A stretch of DNA of 45,098 bases, taken from assembly GCA_900755685.1 (NCBI GenBank), contig CAAEHI010000014.1:1-45098 (forward strand), written 5' to 3'. Shown here piece by piece: positions 39,541 through 45,098 of the stretch. Source of the stretch: an uncultured Collinsella sp. (GTDB taxonomy: Bacteria; Actinomycetota; Coriobacteriia; Coriobacteriales; Coriobacteriaceae). The notes beneath the pieces were generated by a model, which searched no databases, was not told the origin of the DNA, and saw only the letters and a program-made list of their open reading frames with translations. Numbering within the stretch: position 1 is the first letter of the stretch; the number at the start of each line of letters is the position of its first letter. A program made the translations under genes and the position numbers.

Positions 39541-40728
39541 TCACTCCATCACAAGCAATCGTTTATAGACATCGAGGCCTTTGAGTAGGATTTCCTCGTC
39601 GAAGAGCATGCTATCGGTATGCAGAGCGCTTGTGGCATAGGCGGGGCAGCCATCCGAATCACTCGGGTTGTCTTGGCCCTCTGGCATACCCGTGCCCAGC
39701 AGGAAAAACACGCCCGGCAAATGGCGCTGATAGAACGCGAAATCCTCGGCAATTAACAGCGGCTCCTCCATAAGCTGCAGCCCGGGCAAGGCAGGCGCGA
39801 CGCTGGCAAATAGCTCGGGGTCGTTGTCGACCGGCGGATAGCCCTCGGCAAAGTCGAGATCGTACGTGCAGCCCGTTGCAGCGCAGGCATCGTCCAGCAC
39901 GCGGCGCACGCCCTCGCGTGCCCGGTCGAACATGTCGTCTGTAAACACACGCAGGCTGCCGGCAACATGGGCCTCCCCCGCCACCGCATTGCAGACGGTG
40001 CCTGCCTGCAGCAGGCCGAACTTGCCAATGCAGGGCTCATCGGCACCCAGCTCATCCATCAGTTCGCGCTCGGCAACCAAGAACTTGGCAGCCGCCAGCG
40101 CCGCATCGTGCGACTCCTCGACCGGAACGCCATAGGTCTTAGCAATATGGATGCTCGTCCCGTGAATATGAATGTGTGTCTCACTCGAACGCGCCAGCAA
40201 CGGACCGGAGCAGCTCGCCAACGTGCCGGCGGGCAGATCGGGCCACACATGGAAGCCAAAAATGCGGTCGGCCCCATAGCGCTCGAACACACCGCTCTCG
40301 CATACCGTCTTGGCACCACCGGTCGTTTCCTCGGCCGGCTGGAACACAAAGAGAACATTGCGCCTAATGGCGCCCGGATGCTCGCGAATCGTACGGTCGA
40401 CATACGTCGCGGCGGCAAGCGCCATGGCCATGTGTCCGTCATGTCCGCAAGCGTGCATCTTGCCGGGATGGGTTGAGGCAAAGGCCGCTCCCGTCGCTTC
40501 CGCGATGGGCAGCGCATCCATATCGGCGCGAATCGCCGTGGCATGCGCGGCATCAACGCCGGCGTCGAAGAAAGCACAGACGCAGCTGGGGCACGGATGG
40601 GTCACTTCGCAGGTGAGCGGTGCCAGCACGCCCTCGATATAGGCAATGGTTTGCGGAAGATCGAAATCGAGCTCCGGAATGCGATGGAGATCGCGGCGAT
40701 AGCGACGGAGTTCTTGGAGCTCGGTCAT
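39541..40728 (-). CDS. M20 family amidohydrolase, possible N-acetyl-DAP deacetylase
   Basis: A 395-residue metal-dependent amidohydrolase. Motifs include RRDLHRIPELDFDLPQT at the start, ATAIRADMDALPIAEATGA, MHACGHDGHMAMALAAATYV (metal binding), FQPAEETTGGAK (catalytic Glu) and the C-terminal EDFAFYQRHLPGVFFLLGTG. Size and motifs match the N-acetyl-L-amino-acid/N-acetyldiaminopimelate deacetylases (DapL, YkuR). It is divergent from the lysA-dapA-dapB-dapH group, whose DapH makes an N-acetyl intermediate, so the missing deacetylase step is the likely role. ATG 40728 follows GAAGGGAT. A general aminoacylase is an alternative. Confidence 0.85.
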   Translation of the reverse strand: MTELQELRRYRRDLHRIPELDFDLPQTIAYIEGVLAPLTCEVTHPCPSCVCAFFDAGVDAAHATAIRADMDALPIAEATGAAFASTHPGKMHACGHDGHMAMALAAATYVDRTIREHPGAIRRNVLFVFQPAEETTGGAKTVCESGVFERYGADRIFGFHVWPDLPAGTLASCSGPLLARSSETHIHIHGTSIHIAKTYGVPVEESHDAALAAAKFLVAERELMDELGADEPCIGKFGLLQAGTVCNAVAGEAHVAGSLRVFTDDMFDRAREGVRRVLDDACAATGCTYDLDFAEGYPPVDNDPELFASVAPALPGLQLMEEPLLIAEDFAFYQRHLPGVFFLLGTGMPEGQDNPSDSDGCPAYATSALHTDSMLFDEEILLKGLDVYKRLLVME

Positions 40729-40838
40729 AGAGGATCCCTTCGTGAGGCACATCTGTTGCAACTTATTGTGATACAGGATTGTGGCGCACATGTTTCCAGC
40801 ATATCCCTGCATTTTTTAAACGTTATATACGAATACTC

Positions 40839-40867
40839 TTGTTTGGTAAAGTGCAACGTGGTAGGGT
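40839..40867 (+). promoter_or_regulatory. Promoter of the lysine riboswitch-lysA transcript
   Basis: TTGTTT (40839-40844), a 17-base spacer and TAGGGT (40862-40867). Transcription would start near 40874, just before the riboswitch. Confidence 0.6.
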
Positions 40868-40876
40868 CGTTACCAC

Positions 40877-41093
40877 TTGATAGAGGCGCGGGCACGAAGA
40901 ACCGCGGGCGAGCCGGCAGGCTTTGACCCCGTGGGGAGGCGAAACCCGCCGAACTGGGCTTTTCGGGCACGAACAACCTGGTGGGCCTGTGGGAAACACC
41001 CACAGGACTGTCTGCAGCAATGCGGGAGCGCTATCCGGACATTGGGTCCACGCTATGCGGATTCGATGCGCAGATGGCGCCGTCTGGATAGCG
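40877..41093 (+). promoter_or_regulatory. Lysine riboswitch (L box) with expression platform
   Basis: The leader carries GATAGAGGCGCG near its 5' end (40879-40890), GGGGAGGCGAAACCCGCCGA (about 40933-40952) and GGGAGCGCTATC (41024-41035) at the end of the aptamer, matching the core blocks of the lysine riboswitch (AGAGGNGCG, GGGAGGC, GGAGNGCTATC). P1 is GATAG with CTATC. Downstream TCTGGATAGCG (41083-41093) complements the 3' arm of P1 (CGCTATCCGGA, 41029-41039), giving an alternative stem next to the ribosome site, so control is probably translational or mixed. It regulates lysA-dapA-dapB-dapH. Confidence 0.85.
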
Positions 41094-41106
41094 AGGTTTA
41101 CGGGAC

Positions 41107-43416
41107 ATGGCATTGACCCCCAACGAGGCATATGCGGCCAAGCAGCCGTTTGTGGACAAGGAGACACTCGAGCATATCGTCGAGCAGTTCCCCACGCCGT
41201 TTCATCTATACGACGAGGCGGGCATCCGCCGCAACATGCAAGAAGTGCGCGACGCCTTTGCATGGAACCCGGGCTTTAAGGAATACTTTGCCGTCAAGGC
41301 CAACCCCAACCCGGCGCTCATCTCCATTCTCAACGAATACGGCTGCGGCTGCGATTGCTCGAGCTATACCGAGCTCATGATCGCCCGCTCACTGGGTATC
41401 ACGGGACACGACATCATGTTCTCGTCCAACGACACACCGGCTGCCGACTTTGAGCTCGCCGACAAGCTGGGTGCCATCGTCAACTTTGACGACATCAGCC
41501 ACATCGGGTTCTTTGAGCGCGTTGCGGGGCCCATCCCCAAGACGGTCAGCTGCCGCTTTAATCCAGGCGGCCTGTTCCAGCTCTCCAACGGCATCATGGA
41601 CAACCCGGGCGACTCCAAATATGGCATGACCACCGAGCAGCTCTTCGAGGCCTTCCGCATGCTCAAGGCCAAGGGCGCCGAGGACTTTGGCATCCACGCA
41701 TTCCTTGCCAGCAACACTGTCACCAACGACTACTACCCCAAGCTCGCGCGCATCCTCTTTGAGCTTGCCGTACGCCTGGAGCGCGAGACCGGCGCACACG
41801 TCGCCTTCATCAATCTGTCCGGCGGCGTCGGCATCCCCTACCTGCCCGAGCAGCAGACCAACGACATTCGCGCCATCGGCGAGGGAGTACACGCGGCATA
41901 CGACGAGATCCTGGTTCCCGCCGGCATGGGCGATGTGGCGATCTGCACCGAGATGGGCCGCTTTATGATGGGCCCCTACGGCTGCCTGGTCACCAAGGCC
42001 ATCCACGAGAAGCAGATCTACAAGGACTATATCGGTGTCGATGCAAGCGCCGTCGATTTGATTCGCCCTGCCATGTATGGCGCCTACCACCACATTACGG
42101 TAATGGGTCAGCCGGGCGGCGCCGACAAGGCCACAGCGTCCGTCACGAACACCTATGACATCACGGGCAACCTATGCGAGAACAACGACAAGTTCGCTAT
42201 CGATCGCGAGCTGCCGCATATCGACATGGGTGACCTGCTTGTAATCCACGATACCGGTGCGCATGGCTACTCCATGGGCTACAACTACAACGGACGGCTG
42301 CGCTCGGCCGAGGTCCTGCTGCGCCCCGATGGCGCGGCCGACCTCATCCGCCGCGCCGAGCGCCCGGGCGATTACTTTGCCACGCTCGACGTGCTGCCGT
42401 GCGGCCGAGAGCTGCTGGCCAAGTCGCGCGCCGAAAGTGCACGCCGTCGCGCCAAAGACGAGCGCTTGGCAGTCGCAGCTCAATGGAACAAACGCATCCA
42501 GATCGCAGAGGCGAAGGGGAAGAACATGGACATCCGCAATCTCGAGGGCTCAACCGTCGCCCTAGTTACGCCGTTTAAAAAGGACGGCAGTGTCGACTTT
42601 GACGCGCTTGGGCGCCTTATCGATTTCCACCTGCAAAACGGCACCGACGCCATCCTCACCCTAGGCACCACCGGCGAGAGCGCCACGATGACCGACGACG
42701 AGGACAACTCCGTTGTCGCCGCAGTGGTCAAGCAAGTTGCAGGACGCGTCCCCGTCATCGCCGGCTCGGGCTCCAACTCCACGCAGACCATGCTCACCAA
42801 GTCGCTTACTTACCAGGGCTTGGGAGCCGACGGCCTGCTGCTCATTACCCCCTACTACAACAAGTCTAACGAAGAGGGTATCTATCAGCACTTTAAGACC
42901 GTAGCCGATGCCGTGGACATTCCCTGCATCCTGTACAACATCCCCGGTCGTTGCGGCTGCGGTATCAGCGAGCACAACGTAGAGCGCCTGGCCGCACATC
43001 CCAACATCATGGGTATTAAGGAAGCCTCGGGCGACGTCGCCTACGCGGCCAAGATCGCTCACCTGCTGTCAGACGACTTCCGCATGTACTCGGGCGAGGA
43101 CGCGCTTACCGTGCCGCTCATGAGCCTGGGCGCCTCGGGCACCATCAGCGTGTGGGCCGATGTTCAGCCGCAGCTCGTGCACGACATGTGCCACGCCTAT
43201 TTGGACGGCGACGTGGAGCGCGCCCGCGATATCCAGATTGCCGGTCAGCCGCTCATCAATGCCCTCTTTAGCGAGGTCAACCCCATCCCCGTTAAGGAAG
43301 CGCTCGCCCAGATGGGCATGATCGAGGCAAACTACCGTATGCCGCTGTGCCCCATGGCAGACGACACGCGATCCGCACTTACCGATGCTCTGAAGGGAGC
43401 TGGTCTGCTTGATTAA
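41107..43416 (+). CDS. lysA-dapA: Bifunctional LysA-DapA: DAP decarboxylase fused to dihydrodipicolinate synthase
   Basis: A 769-residue open frame. Residues 1-~450 are a LysA-type PLP decarboxylase: EYFAVKANPNP (PLP lysine, K64), LSGGVGIPYLPEQ, EMGRFMMGPYG (an EMG variant of EPG), DLIRPAMYGAYHH and NLCENNDKFAIDREL. A charged linker of about 30 residues follows. From Met474 on it is a complete DapA: LVTPFKKDGSVDFDAL, LGTTGES (T48/T49), LYNIPGRCGC (Y137) and IMGIKEASG (K165, Schiff base). There is no stop between them. An internal ATG 42526 with GAAGGGGAAG upstream could also make free DapA. It is the first gene after the lysine riboswitch. Confidence 0.88.
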   Translation: MALTPNEAYAAKQPFVDKETLEHIVEQFPTPFHLYDEAGIRRNMQEVRDAFAWNPGFKEYFAVKANPNPALISILNEYGCGCDCSSYTELMIARSLGITGHDIMFSSNDTPAADFELADKLGAIVNFDDISHIGFFERVAGPIPKTVSCRFNPGGLFQLSNGIMDNPGDSKYGMTTEQLFEAFRMLKAKGAEDFGIHAFLASNTVTNDYYPKLARILFELAVRLERETGAHVAFINLSGGVGIPYLPEQQTNDIRAIGEGVHAAYDEILVPAGMGDVAICTEMGRFMMGPYGCLVTKAIHEKQIYKDYIGVDASAVDLIRPAMYGAYHHITVMGQPGGADKATASVTNTYDITGNLCENNDKFAIDRELPHIDMGDLLVIHDTGAHGYSMGYNYNGRLRSAEVLLRPDGAADLIRRAERPGDYFATLDVLPCGRELLAKSRAESARRRAKDERLAVAAQWNKRIQIAEAKGKNMDIRNLEGSTVALVTPFKKDGSVDFDALGRLIDFHLQNGTDAILTLGTTGESATMTDDEDNSVVAAVVKQVAGRVPVIAGSGSNSTQTMLTKSLTYQGLGADGLLLITPYYNKSNEEGIYQHFKTVADAVDIPCILYNIPGRCGCGISEHNVERLAAHPNIMGIKEASGDVAYAAKIAHLLSDDFRMYSGEDALTVPLMSLGASGTISVWADVQPQLVHDMCHAYLDGDVERARDIQIAGQPLINALFSEVNPIPVKEALAQMGMIEANYRMPLCPMADDTRSALTDALKGAGLLD
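42511..42528 (+). promoter_or_regulatory. Internal ribosome site for a separate DapA
   Basis: GCGAAGGGGAAGAAC precedes ATG 42526 by a normal distance, and the frame from there (MDIRNLEGSTVALVTPF) is the standard DapA start. Both the fusion and free DapA may therefore be made. Confidence 0.55.
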
Positions 43417-44149
43417 GACCGTCATTATGGGAACGGGCCGCATGGGCTCGCTCATCCGCACCACCGCCGAAAGCATTGTCGATGCCGCCGGGCAGCCCGT
43501 TTTTGATATCGTGGCCCAGATTGGCTTCGATTTGAGCGAGCTCGAGAACGCACCGGCTGCCGATGTGATTATCGACTTCTCGAACGTCGCGACCTTCGAC
43601 GCTGTCGTCGCCTATGTCGAGCGCACGGGCGCGGCGTTGGTCTCAGGCACCACAGGCTACACCCCCGAGCAGATGGACCGCCTGCGTGAGCTGGGCCAGA
43701 ACACCCGCGTTATGCACTCGGGCAATTACTCCATCGGTATCGCAGCCCTGCGCCATCTGGTAGCGCAGGCTACACGCGAGCTGCCCGGCTTTGACTGCGA
43801 AATCGTCGAGACGCACCATAACCAAAAGGTCGACGCCCCCAGCGGCACTGCCAAGTTGTTGCTCGACGCCGTCGTCGAAGCCGAGCCCGAGGCAGGCTAC
43901 CACCCCGTCCATGGCCGCGAGGGCATGTGCGGAGCACGCGATCCCAAGGAGATCGGCATGCACTCGCTGCGCGGTGGCACTGTCGCCGGCGTCCACGAAG
44001 TGAGTTTCTTTGGCCAGGACGAGGAGGTCACGCTCACCCACCGCGCCACGGGCCGTCAGATCTTTGTCAACGGCGCCCTGGCAGCCGCGCAGAAGCTCGT
44101 CGCCCGCGAACCCGGCTTCTATACGTTCGACCAGGTCATGTTTGCCTAA
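43409..44149 (+). CDS. dapB: 4-hydroxy-tetrahydrodipicolinate reductase (TTG start)
   Basis: A 246-residue NAD(P)H-dependent reductase. The amino end IKTVIMGTGRMGSLIR is the dinucleotide fold, followed by DVIIDFSNVATFDAVV, ALVSGTTGYTPEQ, YSIGIAALRHL and the catalytic block EIVETHHNQKVDAPSGTA (His and Lys), then GREGMCGARDPKEIGMHSLRGGTVAGVHEVSF. The start at TTG 43409 overlaps the dapA stop by eight bases, with GGGAG upstream, so it is translationally coupled. Confidence 0.95.
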   Translation: MIKTVIMGTGRMGSLIRTTAESIVDAAGQPVFDIVAQIGFDLSELENAPAADVIIDFSNVATFDAVVAYVERTGAALVSGTTGYTPEQMDRLRELGQNTRVMHSGNYSIGIAALRHLVAQATRELPGFDCEIVETHHNQKVDAPSGTAKLLLDAVVEAEPEAGYHPVHGREGMCGARDPKEIGMHSLRGGTVAGVHEVSFFGQDEEVTLTHRATGRQIFVNGALAAAQKLVAREPGFYTFDQVMFA

Positions 44150-44188
44150 CCAGGTATCAACCGAATCCACCCAAAGGAGAGATAGCGA

Positions 44189-44908
44189 ATGAGCAACGCA
44201 GCCGAGATGGATGCCCAGGAGATTATCAATTACATCGCCACCGCGCCTAAAAAGACGCCTGTCAAGCTGTATGTGCGCGAGAAACCCGGCATGAAGGTTG
44301 CTTGGGGCGACGCACATGTCTACGGCGGCCGTCGCGGCAAGACCGTCTTTGGCGACTGGGACGAGCTCAAAGCCATCCTGGACGCCAACGCCGATTCCAT
44401 CGATTACTACGACGTCGAGAATGACTGCCGCAACTCCGCCGTCCCCATGCTCGACCTTAAGGGCATCAACGCCCGCATCGAGCCGGGCGCGATCATCCGC
44501 GACCGCGTCGAGATTGGCGACCGTGCCGTCATCATGATGGGCGCCATCATCAACATCGGCTCCGTTATCGGCGAGGGTTCCATGATCGATATGGGCGCCG
44601 TGCTGGGCGGTCGCGCCACCGTGGGCAAGAACTGCCACATCGGCGCCGGCACCGTGCTGGCAGGCGTTGTGGAGCCCGCCAGCGCCACGCCCGTCATCAT
44701 CGAGGACGATGTCATGATCGGCGCAAACGCCGTGGTCCTGGAAGGCGTGCACGTGGGCAAGGGTGCTGTAGTTGCCGCCGGCGCCGTGTGCGTCGAGGAC
44801 GTCCCCGCCGGCGCCGTCGTGGCCGGTGTCCCCGCCCGCGCCATCAAGATGCGCGACGAGAAGACCGACAGCAAGACCGGCCTGGAAGAGGGCCTGCGCC
44901 AGCTTTAA
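44189..44908 (+). CDS. dapH: Tetrahydrodipicolinate N-acetyltransferase
   Basis: A 239-residue hexapeptide-repeat acyltransferase. MDAQEIINYIATAPKKTPVK at the start and the long left-handed beta helix (INARIEPGAIIRDRVEIGD; IINIGSVIGEGSMIDMGAVL; GRATVGKNCHIGAGTVLAGV) are the DapH pattern, and the C-terminus ends EEGLRQL as in B. subtilis YkuQ. It makes N-acetyl-2-amino-6-oxopimelate, so this organism probably uses the acetylase branch; the M20 gene may supply the deacetylase. ATG 44189 follows AAAGGAGAG. Confidence 0.95.
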   Translation: MSNAAEMDAQEIINYIATAPKKTPVKLYVREKPGMKVAWGDAHVYGGRRGKTVFGDWDELKAILDANADSIDYYDVENDCRNSAVPMLDLKGINARIEPGAIIRDRVEIGDRAVIMMGAIINIGSVIGEGSMIDMGAVLGGRATVGKNCHIGAGTVLAGVVEPASATPVIIEDDVMIGANAVVLEGVHVGKGAVVAAGAVCVEDVPAGAVVAGVPARAIKMRDEKTDSKTGLEEGLRQL

Positions 44909-44910
44909 TA

Positions 44911-44938
44911 GTTACGGCGTTTTACCAAACGCCGTAAC
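44911..44938 (+). terminator. Hairpin terminator after dapH
   Basis: A perfect 12-bp stem GTTACGGCGTTT-TACC-AAACGCCGTAAC, three bases after the dapH stop. The tail lacks T's, so it may work with element E. Confidence 0.65.
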
Positions 44939-44951
44939 GGCCCGACGCTGC

Positions 44952-45049
44952 AAACGCCCCTAAGCGGCAATCTGACGTTCAATCGTCGGTCGCGTACCGA
45001 AGTACGCTTCCCTCCTCTTTCACGTCACCTTGCTCGCTTAGGGGCGTTT
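44952..45049. repeat. Composite hairpin element E (class 2)
   Basis: Outer stem AAACGCCCCTAAGCG / CGCTTAGGGGCGTTT (44952-44966, 45035-45049), then GCAA/TTGC, a TC/CC internal loop, TGACG/CGTCA (44973-44977, 45023-45027), a long loop and the apical hairpin GCGTAC-CGAA-GTACGC (44992-45007). The internal 48 bases are almost identical to element D at 29530-29577, with a compensated C-G to G-C change, but the outer stems are unrelated. It lies 44 bases after dapH and is followed by TTCGC. Confidence 0.88.
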
Positions 45050-45098
45050 TCGCTCATATGACCCAATCCGCTGTCAAGAGCCACAATGGCCCCGCCGA
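45050..45098. other. Short unannotated end of the window
   Basis: Nothing recognisable is seen in the last 49 bases; the next gene lies outside. Confidence 0.5.

Overview
The window looks like chromosomal DNA of a gut Coriobacteriia bacterium, most likely Collinsella or a close relative. The basis is its high GC content, its gene content (arginine deiminase, pta with two ackA genes, UDP-galactopyranose mutase, a beta-glucoside PTS, an ECF transporter) and its dense, mostly short-spaced gene layout. That assignment is inference from gene content, because no rRNA or tRNA gene is present. I see no CRISPR array, no prophage and no intact insertion sequence.

Layout. 1-75 is the start of arginine deiminase, cut by the window edge. 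0.6-4.5 kb holds polyphosphate kinase and an Fe-S uracil-5 RNA methyltransferase. 4.5-5.1 kb is a patch of decayed transposase fragments. 5.1-9.3 kb is a minus-strand group: EamA exporter, 6-phospho-beta-glucosidase and beta-glucoside PTS EIIBC, with a hairpin-bearing leader. 9.4-12.3 kb holds a repeat pair, a DJ-1 protein, Maf, a P1-family peptidase and two large hairpin elements. 12.3-14.5 kb is a GT2 glycosyltransferase and UDP-galactopyranose mutase. 14.7-18.6 kb is pta converging on two tandem acetate kinases. 18.7-25.2 kb on the minus strand holds MFS, LysR, HIT, xseB, xseA, a zinc metalloprotease and RNase D. 25.2-28.5 kb holds a lipid-kinase-like protein, a 30-residue membrane protein and a cell-wall-anchored C69 dipeptidase. 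28.6-32.3 kb is an ECF transporter locus preceded by a leader peptide with three consecutive Trp codons. 32.3-34.4 kb is an aspartate/glutamate racemase with a D-aspartate ligase. 34.6-36.7 kb holds a MOSC protein and a secreted coiled-coil hydrolase. 36.7-39.5 kb is a Ser/Thr kinase, XRE and FxLYD module. 39.5-44.9 kb is a lysine/DAP locus with an M20 deacetylase divergent from a riboswitch-controlled lysA-dapA fusion, dapB and dapH.

How the genes work together. The DAP locus makes the acetylase branch of lysine/meso-DAP synthesis, under a lysine riboswitch. The first committed enzyme (DapA) and the last (LysA) are encoded in one open frame. The ECF locus (S component, fused double ATPase, T component) has an amino-acid leader attenuator whose Trp codons point to tryptophan as the substrate. 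The racemase and D-Asp ligase are a coherent pair for a D-Asp peptidoglycan cross-bridge. pta and ackA make acetate and ATP.

The least explained feature is a set of large composite hairpins in intergenic DNA: A 11935-12059, B 12154-12263, C 15750-15880, D 29503-29605 and E 44952-45049. In A/B and again in D/E, the outer stems are unrelated in sequence but still pair. The internal loops are nearly identical, and inner stems show compensatory base-pair changes. This is the signature of a selected structure, not of simple terminators, and none has a normal U-tract. They are the best candidates here for an undescribed system.
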